NCBI GenBank assembly: GCA_011524575.1
Contig: WTKB01000130.1
Coordinates: 1 to 5,799 of the forward strand
From: Aquimarina sp.
GTDB taxonomy: Bacteria; Bacteroidota; Bacteroidia; Flavobacteriales; Flavobacteriaceae
Direction: 5' to 3'
Length of the DNA: 5,799 nt
In this document: one piece after another, positions 1 through 5,799 of the stretch
Numbering within the stretch: the first letter of the stretch is position 1
Layout: each line of letters opens with the position of its first letter
Translations under genes and position numbers: made by a program
The notes under the pieces: model-generated
Told to the model about the DNA's origin: nothing
Databases searched by the model: none
The model's input: the letters and a program-made list of their open reading frames with translations, nothing else

Positions 1-1638
1 ATTTACCATTTTACCAGACTTAGAAATTTCATTGAATTTTTGAGTTGATCCATTACCTAGAACCACACTTGTTTGGGTGGTATTTCCGCTTTTTAAAATC
101 GCTTCTTTAATTTGTTTTGCAGATAATTTTGGGAAATAAGAACGTAATACTGCTGCTACTCCAGCCACAGCAGGTGCAGCCATAGAAGTACCTCTAAGAT
201 ATTCATAAGTATTTAAAGGAGTAGAAGCATAAATTTTTACCCCAGGAGCAAAAACATCTACATTACTTTTACCAAAATTTGAAAAACTTGCCACTAATTT
301 GCTACCATACTCTGGACTTAATGCAGCCACTGTAATGAAGTTTTCTGAAATTTCAGGGATTTCAAGAGTTTGGTCATTTGGATATACATTAACTGTATCT
401 AAATCCTTAGCATCATTACCCGCAGCGTTAACTATTAGTACGTCTTTTTTTGCCGCATATTTTATAGCTTCCCTTACCCATTCTGGATGCGTGGAATAAT
501 ATTTACCAAAACTAGTGTTAATAACCTTTGCACCATTATCCACAGCATATCTTATTGCAAGAGCAATATCTTTATCGTACTCATCTCCATCAGGTACGGC
601 ACGAATGGCCATAATTTTAACATGGTCGTCTGCAATTCCTTTTCCTCCAGAATTATTTTTTCTGTTTGCCGCGATAATTCCTGCAACGTGTGTACCGTGT
701 TTAGCATCTTTGAGTTTAGGGTCTGGCCCACCTACTTGATTATTCCCATAAATATTTGTTGATAAATCATTTTCATCGTTATTTAAAACCTTTCTTGCGT
801 TTAAATCTAGGTTATAATGGGTAGCTTGACGCTCTTTTAAACTATCAACATACTCTTGGAAGTTTTTGATAAAATCAGGAATAAACTCTCCAGTAGATAG
901 GTTACCATACATATTTAATATTACCTGTTGGTTTTCCTTTTCAATATCTGTAGTGGTGATCACGGCAGCCGCTTCTTTATAAGTGTAATTTGCTTTTGAC
1001 AACTTCGACTCCATAAAAGCATGTGCTGACTTAACTTTAGCCAACATCGGAGTGTAATTAGATAAACTTTGTTTATTTTCTTGAAGCTCCTTGTTATATT
1101 CTTGTTTTGCAGTTACATATAACTGATACAAATCTTTTTTATCTTCAGAAATTTGTGCAAATGTCTTTCCATCAAATTCTGAGGCATAATCCCGGATAAC
1201 CCTGGTAAACTCCATATTTTCGGCAACAATATCACCTAAAAAATTCCAGCCATTGATATCATCGATATACCCATTACCATCGTCATCTTTATTATTTGAA
1301 GGTATTTCCTTTGGATTTACCCAAATTCTACCTTTTAAGTCTTCATGATTAATATCGATACCACTATCAATAACTCCCACAATCACAGGAGTTCCTTTAC
1401 GCCCTTTTAACAGTACATCATATGCTCTATCAACACTCATTCCTGGAATAGTATCCAAAGACAAATCATACTGATTCCAATGTTTTAGTTCTTGATCTGT
1501 AAGTGCTGTAGTTTTAAGAGGTAAACGATCAATTCGTTCTGGATCTACAGAGATAAGTTCTGGATTTGTAGAAAAACACCCTGTAAAAAGTAATGAAACT
1601 AAAAGTAATGGAGCGTGAATTAAAAAAAAATATTTCAT
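1..1638 (-). CDS. S8 (subtilisin-family) peptidase, predicted lipoprotein, 3' end cut by window
   Basis: Serine endopeptidase of the subtilisin clan, probably anchored in the cell envelope. The frame is open for 546 codons from the ATG at 1638 to the left edge with no stop. The N-terminus MKYFFLIHAPLLLVSLLFTGC is a lipoprotein signal with the lipobox Cys at residue 21. The catalytic triad is visible: Asp91 in VIDSGID, His314 in KHGTHVAGI, Ser485 in RGTSMAAPAVAG. The oxyanion Asn408 lies in AAGND. An Asp-rich stretch at about 118-127 (DDDGNGYIDD) resembles a calcium-binding loop. Asp and His are about 223 residues apart against 32 in subtilisin, so roughly 160-190 residues, rich in Lys, Glu and Gln, are inserted between them. 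This architecture is familiar from Bacteroidetes S8 peptidases. Only 61 residues follow Ser485, so probably only a short tail is missing. The start follows the upstream hydrolase stop by 4 bp, implying co-transcription. No Shine-Dalgarno sequence is seen. The substrate is unknown. Confidence 0.95.
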   Translation of the reverse strand, partial: MKYFFLIHAPLLLVSLLFTGCFSTNPELISVDPERIDRLPLKTTALTDQELKHWNQYDLSLDTIPGMSVDRAYDVLLKGRKGTPVIVGVIDSGIDINHEDLKGRIWVNPKEIPSNNKDDDGNGYIDDINGWNFLGDIVAENMEFTRVIRDYASEFDGKTFAQISEDKKDLYQLYVTAKQEYNKELQENKQSLSNYTPMLAKVKSAHAFMESKLSKANYTYKEAAAVITTTDIEKENQQVILNMYGNLSTGEFIPDFIKNFQEYVDSLKERQATHYNLDLNARKVLNNDENDLSTNIYGNNQVGGPDPKLKDAKHGTHVAGIIAANRKNNSGGKGIADDHVKIMAIRAVPDGDEYDKDIALAIRYAVDNGAKVINTSFGKYYSTHPEWVREAIKYAAKKDVLIVNAAGNDAKDLDTVNVYPNDQTLEIPEISENFITVAALSPEYGSKLVASFSNFGKSNVDVFAPGVKIYASTPLNTYEYLRGTSMAAPAVAGVAAVLRSYFPKLSAKQIKEAILKSGNTTQTSVVLGNGSTQKFNEISKSGKMVN

Positions 1639-1642
1639 AGTT

Positions 1643-2506
1643 TTAATGATTAAAAAGATCGTTAAAGATAAAGGTTTTATCTAGACGAACCCCTTTTTCT
1701 GTCTCTTTAACCGTGATTATTTGATTACGGGCATCATGTTGTAAAAATAAATACCAATTATTTTGAGCTGCTTTTTTTAAGAAAACCTCCTTTTCGGCAA
1801 GTGTAATTAACGGACGTGTATCATAACTCATGATGTATGGAAGTGGAATATGTCCTATTGTAGGAAGTAAATCTGCCATGAAAACCAAAGTTTTACCTTG
1901 ATATTCAATCATCGGTAACATTTGTTTCTCGGTGTGTCCATTAGCAAAAATAATAGAAAAAGGCAACTGACTACATTTAGTATAATTTTCACTTGTTTGA
2001 TCTATAAATCGAAGCTGACTACTTTTTTTTAAAGGAATTAAATTTTCTTCTAAAAATGAAGCTTTCTCCCGAGGATTTGGATGCACTACAGCCCAATCCC
2101 AATGTTCTTGATTACTCCAGTAGGTGGCATTTATAAAGGTAGGTAAAATACGATTTTTTTGGTCTCTAATCGTTGCACCTCCTACGTGATCAAAGTGCAA
2201 ATGTGTTAAAAATACATCAGTAACTTCTTGTTCCGAAAAACCATGTGCTCGAATAGCTTTTACTAAATTAGACCCTCCTACACGATCAAAATGTTGATAG
2301 AACTTCTCAGATTGTTTATCTCCCATACCAGTATCTATCAAAATAAGCCGATTACCCAGCTCTATTAATAAGGAGGTTGCGGATATATCAATACGATTTT
2401 GACTATCAGACGGATTTGTTCGTTGCCATATTGTTTTGGGTACTACCCCAAACATAGCACCGCCATCCAACTTAAACATATCAGCCTCTAAAGAAAATAG
2501 TTTCAT
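1643..2506 (-). CDS. YtnP-like metallo-beta-lactamase-fold hydrolase (putative lactonase)
   Basis: Binuclear-zinc hydrolase of 287 residues, without an evident signal peptide, so probably cytoplasmic. The metal ligands are all present: the HxHxDH motif at His102, His104, Asp106 and His107 (THLHFDHVGG), His191 (NGHT), Asp212 (MADLLPT) and His257 (LQHDA). The LIDTG strand is at 56-60. The N-terminal LDGGAMFGVVPK (14-24) and the MADL-PT and HDA blocks resemble, from memory, Bacillus YtnP, which is annotated as a probable quorum-quenching N-acyl-homoserine lactonase. That points to lactone or related ester hydrolysis, but the fold has many substrates, so the activity is an inference. It is the first gene of a unit with the S8 peptidase: its stop at 1643-1645 is 4 bp before the peptidase ATG. 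There is no Shine-Dalgarno sequence upstream, only an A/T-rich leader, as is usual in Bacteroidetes. A candidate promoter lies about 70 bp upstream. Confidence 0.9.
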   Translation of the reverse strand: MKLFSLEADMFKLDGGAMFGVVPKTIWQRTNPSDSQNRIDISATSLLIELGNRLILIDTGMGDKQSEKFYQHFDRVGGSNLVKAIRAHGFSEQEVTDVFLTHLHFDHVGGATIRDQKNRILPTFINATYWSNQEHWDWAVVHPNPREKASFLEENLIPLKKSSQLRFIDQTSENYTKCSQLPFSIIFANGHTEKQMLPMIEYQGKTLVFMADLLPTIGHIPLPYIMSYDTRPLITLAEKEVFLKKAAQNNWYLFLQHDARNQIITVKETEKGVRLDKTFIFNDLFNH

Positions 2507-2646
2507 AAAAAAAGGTTAAAGTAATATAAAATATAATATTTTAGTAGGAATTTTGTATTTATTTATTTTTATTTTCCAATTTTAAATTAAAAAATAAATC
2601 ACAAAATCTATGACTGATTAACTTTAAAAGATATAGCGTATATTTT
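2507..2646. other. Divergent intergenic region
   Basis: This 140-bp, strongly AT-rich gap separates the minus-strand hydrolase from the plus-strand antiporter and must hold both start signals. For the antiporter I see only a weak -7-like TAACTTTA at 2619-2626, with no TTG at the right spacing upstream. No convincing operator, riboswitch or small gene is visible. Confidence 0.6.
2577..2604 (-). promoter_or_regulatory. Candidate Bacteroidetes-type promoter for the hydrolase-peptidase unit
   Basis: On the minus strand a -33 TTG (2604-2602) is followed by a 17-bp spacer and TAAAATTG (2584-2577). This matches the Bacteroidetes primary-sigma -7 box TAnnTTTG at all but one position. It would give a leader of roughly 60-65 nt before the hydrolase ATG at 2506. 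The region is very AT-rich, so a chance match is possible. Confidence 0.35.
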
Positions 2647-4497
2647 ATGTTGGAACTTGCAGGAATTGTAATTTTAGGGATTTTAGCACAATGGATGGGA
2701 TGGAAGTTCAAGTTACCTGCCATACTCCCATTAATACTAATAGGTTTACTTTTTGGACCTATATCCACATTATACACCATTGATGGCAGTAGGTTATTAG
2801 AACCTATATGGAATGGAGAAAAAGGTATTTTTGCCGGAGATGGTTTATTCCATTTTATATCGCTAGCCATTAGCATCATTCTTTTTGAGGGCGGGCTTAC
2901 ACTCAAAAAAGAAGAGATCTTAAATGTTGGGCCTGTAATTTTAAAACTGATTACTCTTGCTGTAGTTATTACATTTCTTGGAGCTGGTTTTGCAGCACAT
3001 TATATTATTGGATTAAGTTGGAAAATCTCCTTTTTATTTTCCTCACTTATTATTGTAACAGGCCCTACAGTAATCACACCTATTTTAAGAAGCATTCCTA
3101 TAAAACAAGATCTTTCAACTATTCTAAAATGGGAAGGGATTTTGATTGATCCTATAGGAGCTCTTGTAGCAGTATTAGTTTTTGAATTTATTAGCGTAGA
3201 GCATGTCAGTGGATTTACACAAACAGCACTTTTGGAACTAGCCAAAATTTCTTTATTTGGAACAACTTTTGGGTTTACTTTTGCACACGGATTGGCCTTT
3301 TCGATTAAACGTAAAATAATCCCTCATTATCTACTCAATGTAGCTACACTTGCATGCGTATTGGGCGTATTTGTTATTTCGGAAGGGTTTGCTCATGAAT
3401 CAGGACTTTTAGCCGTTGTGGTTATGGGAATGGTACTAGGAAATATGAGATTACCAAATATTAACGAACTTCTCTATTTTAAAGAGTCGTTAAGTGTACT
3501 TCTTATTTCTATATTATTTATTTTACTTGGGGCTAATATTCGTATCGAGGATCTTTTATTAGTACTCAATTACCAAACCCTTATTTTATTTGTAGTTGTA
3601 GTTTTTATAGTACGACCTATAGGAGTATTTATTAGTTCCATGTATTCAGGGTTAAAACTCAACGAAAAGTTATTTATTAGTTGGATAGGTCCTAGAGGAA
3701 TTGTAGCGGCAGGTATAGCCTCTCTTTTTGGATCTAAACTCACTTTAAAGGGAGAACCAGGTGCAGAGTATATTACTCCACTTGTATTTATGATTGTACT
3801 TGGAACAGTACTTTTAAACGCTACTACAGCTCGTTTATTTGCAAAACTTATCGGAGTTTTTCAACATAAATCTAGAGGACTTGTAATTGTTGGTGCCTCA
3901 AAGGTTTCTCGAATAATTGCTTCTTATTTCAGTAAGCACGGAAGGTATGTAGTTCTTATAGACAATAATTCCAATAATATTTCGACGGCAAAAACCATTG
4001 GACTAAATACTATTGAAGAAAATGTTTTTGGTGATGGACTTAAAGATTATGTAGAACTCAATAATGTAGGGTATCTTTTAGCACTAACTCCGAATGAAAC
4101 TATAAATATTAAAGCCCTTAAAACCTTTAAAGAGGAACTTGGAGAAAACGGAGCTTACCGCCCTGTAACAAAAAAAGAAATGCTAAACCCTAAAAAAAAG
4201 TTACATAACGGACTTTTTCTAGGGTCACATAATTTCACAAAACTGGCTGAAGTAGCAAATAATTTTCCTGGAATTTCAGAAATTGTAATCCATGAAAAAA
4301 AACAACTCATAAACATTATGGAAGTAGTAAAAAAGGAGCAAGACATTGTACCTTTGTTCATTCGTATTCCTGATGGAGAAATCACAATTATTACTGATAT
4401 ACAAGAAGTCATTGAAAACTACACTAAAAACAGCCTTTTAGCTTATTTAGGAAAACCTCTCGACTTAGAAAGTTTAAAATATTCCAATAGAATTTAG
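2647..4497 (+). CDS. CPA1/NhaP-type cation:proton antiporter with C-terminal RCK/TrkA-N-like domain
   Basis: Inner-membrane exchanger of 616 residues, expected to swap Na+ or K+ for H+ and support pH and salt homeostasis. Residues 1 to about 405 are a chain of roughly a dozen hydrophobic segments. Family signatures are FEGGL (80-84), the unwound-helix motif VTGPTVITPIL (137-147), WEGILIDPIGA (162-172) with the likely ion-binding Asp168, and GPRGIVAAGIAS (348-359) with the conserved Arg350. In typical CPA1 proteins an Asn precedes this Asp (ND motif); here it is Ile167. After residue 410 a cytosolic Rossmann-like unit begins (GLVIVGASKVSRIIA, then VLIDNN at 436-441), resembling TrkA-N/RCK nucleotide-binding domains, although the glycine loop is degenerate. 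The final 110 or so residues are charged and not recognised. The ATG at 2647 opens directly into the first membrane helix, which supports this start. The TAG stop overlaps the first base of the palindromic element downstream. Ion specificity cannot be told from the sequence. Confidence 0.93.
   Translation: MLELAGIVILGILAQWMGWKFKLPAILPLILIGLLFGPISTLYTIDGSRLLEPIWNGEKGIFAGDGLFHFISLAISIILFEGGLTLKKEEILNVGPVILKLITLAVVITFLGAGFAAHYIIGLSWKISFLFSSLIIVTGPTVITPILRSIPIKQDLSTILKWEGILIDPIGALVAVLVFEFISVEHVSGFTQTALLELAKISLFGTTFGFTFAHGLAFSIKRKIIPHYLLNVATLACVLGVFVISEGFAHESGLLAVVVMGMVLGNMRLPNINELLYFKESLSVLLISILFILLGANIRIEDLLLVLNYQTLILFVVVVFIVRPIGVFISSMYSGLKLNEKLFISWIGPRGIVAAGIASLFGSKLTLKGEPGAEYITPLVFMIVLGTVLLNATTARLFAKLIGVFQHKSRGLVIVGASKVSRIIASYFSKHGRYVVLIDNNSNNISTAKTIGLNTIEENVFGDGLKDYVELNNVGYLLALTPNETINIKALKTFKEELGENGAYRPVTKKEMLNPKKKLHNGLFLGSHNFTKLAEVANNFPGISEIVIHEKKQLINIMEVVKKEQDIVPLFIRIPDGEITIITDIQEVIENYTKNSLLAYLGKPLDLESLKYSNRI
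4494..4496 (+). repeat. Left TTA target-site duplication
   Basis: TTA directly abuts the GAGC end of the palindromic element and is repeated in the same orientation at 4651-4653 after its GCTC end. Three bases alone are weak evidence. The other two element ends in this window (4737, 5752) are also preceded by TTA, so TTA is either the preferred target or part of the end. Confidence 0.6.
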
Positions 4498-4650
4498 AGC
4501 TTATTTAAACTCACTACTTCCTATAATCCAAAATTTTAAGAACTTGGATCACTTTAAAAAGATTTACATATCTCGATATGCACATCATTTAAAAGTAAAC
4601 CAAAGCCCTAAACTTTTGAATTACAGTTTGTATTCAGTTTCAACAAGCTC
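4497..4650. mobile_element. 154-bp palindromic MITE-like element, complete copy
   Basis: The two ends, GAGCTTATTTAAACT (left) and the complement of AGTTTCAACAAGCTC (right), are terminal inverted repeats. The symmetry continues without a gap to the exact centre at 4573/4574, where CATATCTCGATATG is itself nearly palindromic. By hand count 56 of 77 arm positions pair. Each end abuts TTA (4494-4496 and 4651-4653), consistent with a 3-bp target duplication. There is no ORF, so any movement would need a transposase supplied elsewhere. A TNA-type target would suit some IS5-family groups, but this parentage is inference. As a transcript it would fold into one long imperfect hairpin and may help terminate the convergent antiporter and dusB transcripts. 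It matches the element at 5752 in 46 of 48 bases. Confidence 0.85.
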
Positions 4651-4653
4651 TTA
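4651..4653 (+). repeat. Right TTA target-site duplication
   Basis: This is the partner of TTA at 4494-4496, immediately after the GCTC end of the element. Removing the element plus one TTA rebuilds a continuous site in which the antiporter would end in TAA instead of TAG. Confidence 0.6.
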
Positions 4654-4677
4654 ATACCTATTTATCTTTGAAAATGA

Positions 4678-4720
4678 ATTTGATACCAATTATACTTTTA
4701 ATATATAATTGGTATCAAAT
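4678..4720. repeat. Perfect 17-bp inverted repeat, possible bidirectional terminator
   Basis: ATTTGATACCAATTATA (4678-4694) is exactly complementary to TATAATTGGTATCAAAT (4704-4720), with a 9-base loop between. It lies between the convergent antiporter and dusB genes, where a two-way terminator would be expected. The stem is AT-rich and neither side has a clean T-tract, so standard intrinsic termination is uncertain. It shares no sequence with the 154-bp palindrome. It could instead be a second small mobile repeat or a protein-binding palindrome. Confidence 0.8.
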
Positions 4721-4736
4721 AAATGAGGCTTGCTTA

Positions 4737-4750
4737 GAGCTTGTTTAAAC
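4737..4750 (+). mobile_element. Solo left end of the palindromic element, overlapping the dusB 3' end
   Basis: GAGCTTGTTTAAAC, preceded by TTA (4734-4736), matches the first 14 bases of the element at 5752 exactly and the complete copy with one difference. Similarity stops at 4751, where dusB coding sequence continues. No matching right end is seen nearby. The orientation is that of a left end whose interior would have pointed into dusB. It supplies the dusB stop codon (TAA, complement of 4745-4747) and its last Val codon. It is best read as a relic or partial copy. Confidence 0.6.
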
Positions 4751-5722
4751 AAAATCACAAGCAATTTGATCTAAGGTCTTAAAAACCCCTTCTGGATCAT
4801 CAGTAGTAACTAATTTCTGACGGTACGATTTAATATCTCGTATTCCTTTAAAATAATTAGTATAATGCCTTCTGGTTTCTACAACTCCTAGTTTCTCCCC
4901 TTTCCATGCTATTGACATTTCTAAATGCCTTTTTGCGATCTCTACACGTTCTTTTATTGTGGGCGGAGCTTTATGGGTACCTGTCTCAAAAAAATGTTTT
5001 ACCTCACTAAAAAACCAAGGGTTTCCTATGCAAGCTCTTCCAATCATTGCACCATCTAGACCATAAGAATCTCGCATCTCAACAGCTTTTTCAGGGGTAT
5101 TTACATCACCATTTCCAAAAATAGGAATATGTATTCTTGGATTATTTTTTACAGCCGCAATAGGTTTCCAATCGGCATCACCTTTATAAAGTTGAGCCCG
5201 TGTTCTACCATGAATGGATAAGGCTTTAATACCTACATCTTGTAAACGCTCTGCAACTTCAACAATACGAATGGAATCGTGATCCCAACCCAAACGAGTT
5301 TTTACAGTAATAGGAAGTGACGTGTGTTTTACCATAGCATCTGTGAGTTTGACCATGAGATCAATATCTTTTAAAATGCCCGCTCCTGCCCCTTTACTCA
5401 CTACCTTTTTAACTGGGCATCCAAAATTAATATCAATAATATCAGGATTGGATTTTTCTACAATTTCAACAGATTTGAGCATTGAGTCTAAATTCGCTCC
5501 AAATATTTGAATTCCAACAGGACGCTCTTTCTCATAAATATCAAGCTTCATGACACTTTTTGCGGCATCCCGTATTAAACCCTCTGAAGAAATAAACTCC
5601 GTATAAACAACATCAGCACCTTTTTCCTTACATAATGCCCGAAAAGGAGGGTCACTCACATCTTCCATAGGAGCTAAAAGTAACGGAAAATCACCTACAT
5701 CTATATCACCTATTTTTGCCAT
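4745..5722 (-). CDS. dusB: tRNA-dihydrouridine synthase, DusB type
   Basis: FMN-dependent, NADPH-using cytoplasmic enzyme that reduces uridine to dihydrouridine in the tRNA D-loop. The 325 residues are full length for the family. The N-terminal TIM-barrel shows LLLAPMEDVSDPPFR (14-28), QIFG (72-75), the catalytic Cys102 in DINFGCPVKKV, KTRLGW (141-146), His171 in SIHGRTR, GNGD (203-206) and MIGRACIGNPW (227-236), the last two being the FMN phosphate-binding region. The helical tRNA-binding C-terminal domain follows, including RRHYTNYFKG. The motif set and gene context favour DusB over DusA or DusC. The start at 5722 is supported by the usual MxKIG opening. An AGGAG lies about 19 nt upstream, too far for a standard ribosome-binding site. 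The gene stands alone, with its stop inside one element end and its leader 29 bp from another. Confidence 0.95.
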   Translation of the reverse strand: MAKIGDIDVGDFPLLLAPMEDVSDPPFRALCKEKGADVVYTEFISSEGLIRDAAKSVMKLDIYEKERPVGIQIFGANLDSMLKSVEIVEKSNPDIIDINFGCPVKKVVSKGAGAGILKDIDLMVKLTDAMVKHTSLPITVKTRLGWDHDSIRIVEVAERLQDVGIKALSIHGRTRAQLYKGDADWKPIAAVKNNPRIHIPIFGNGDVNTPEKAVEMRDSYGLDGAMIGRACIGNPWFFSEVKHFFETGTHKAPPTIKERVEIAKRHLEMSIAWKGEKLGVVETRRHYTNYFKGIRDIKSYRQKLVTTDDPEGVFKTLDQIACDFV

Positions 5723-5751
5723 AATATGTTAGAAAAGCAAACTCCTATTTA

Positions 5752-5799
5752 GAGCTTGTTTAAACTCACTACTTCCTGTAATCCAAAATTTTAAGAACT
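5752..5799. mobile_element. Second copy of the palindromic element, cut by window end
   Basis: The first 48 bases of the element are present in the same orientation as the copy at 4497, with 46 of 48 identical, again preceded by TTA (5749-5751). The two differences, at element positions 7 and 27, are A in the other copy and G here. The right arm of the complete copy also implies G at both, so this copy has the better-paired, probably less decayed arm. It lies upstream of dusB, so dusB transcription must start within the short gap or pass through the element. The rest lies outside the window. Confidence 0.85.

Noticed and set aside
299..762. Plus-strand open frames at 299-499, 487-762 and 515-739
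   Set aside because: They are antisense to the S8 peptidase, whose catalytic Asn and His motifs are encoded here on the other strand. They overlap one another and have no recognisable protein character.
2559..2906. Minus-strand open frame of 115 codons
   Set aside because: It spans the divergent promoter gap and the 5' end of the antiporter in antisense; no family features are seen.
3000..3245. Minus-strand open frame inside the antiporter
   Set aside because: It is antisense to clear membrane helices and the ion-binding motif of the antiporter.
4155..4412. Minus-strand open frame in the antiporter tail
   Set aside because: It is antisense to the antiporter C-terminal region, with low-complexity composition and no start signal.
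4663..4670. TATCTTTG, a perfect match to the Bacteroidetes -7 box
   Set aside because: No TTG lies 17-19 bp upstream and no gene starts downstream on the plus strand; probably chance in AT-rich DNA.
4497..4750. CRISPR array or small regulatory RNA gene in the repeat-rich gap
   Set aside because: The repeats are inverted arms and isolated ends, not regularly spaced direct repeats. No promoter supports a dedicated RNA gene.
5322..5510. Plus-strand open frame inside dusB
   Set aside because: It is antisense to the dusB active-site Cys region.
4737..5799. Composite transposon carrying dusB
   Set aside because: The ends on both sides of dusB have the same orientation and no inverted right end flanks the gene, so a simple terminal-inverted-repeat transposon does not fit.

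Overview
The window looks like chromosomal DNA of a Flavobacteriaceae-type Bacteroidetes. It is AT-rich, ribosome-binding sites are weak or absent, one start region has a plausible Bacteroidetes-type promoter (TTG, 17 bp, TAnnTTTG-like), and the proteins have a flavobacterial character, notably an S8 peptidase lipoprotein with a long insert and a DusB-type enzyme. The assignment rests on protein and promoter style only; no rRNA or tRNA is present.

Layout: (1) Positions 1-2506, minus strand, hold a tight two-gene unit. A YtnP-like metallo-beta-lactamase-fold hydrolase is followed after 4 bp by a subtilisin-family (S8) lipoprotein whose last few codons run off the left edge. (2) Positions 2507-2646 form a divergent promoter region. 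(3) Positions 2647-4497, plus strand, encode a CPA1/NhaP-type cation:proton antiporter with a cytosolic Rossmann/RCK-like tail. (4) Positions 4498-4744, between convergent genes, are almost entirely repeat sequence: a 154-bp palindromic MITE-like element flanked by TTA, a separate perfect 17-bp inverted repeat, and a third, solo end of the same element family. (5) Positions 4745-5722, minus strand, encode a DusB-type tRNA-dihydrouridine synthase. (6) From 5752 to the right edge is a second, nearly identical copy of the palindromic element, cut by the window end.

The protein genes are ordinary: envelope proteolysis or lactone hydrolysis, ion homeostasis and tRNA modification. I see no operon tying the three transcription units into one system. 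The unusual part is the small mobile palindrome. Three ends lie within about 1.3 kb in the same orientation. One copy sits exactly in the antiporter stop codon while preserving a stop, one overlaps the dusB stop codon, and one lies in the dusB leader.
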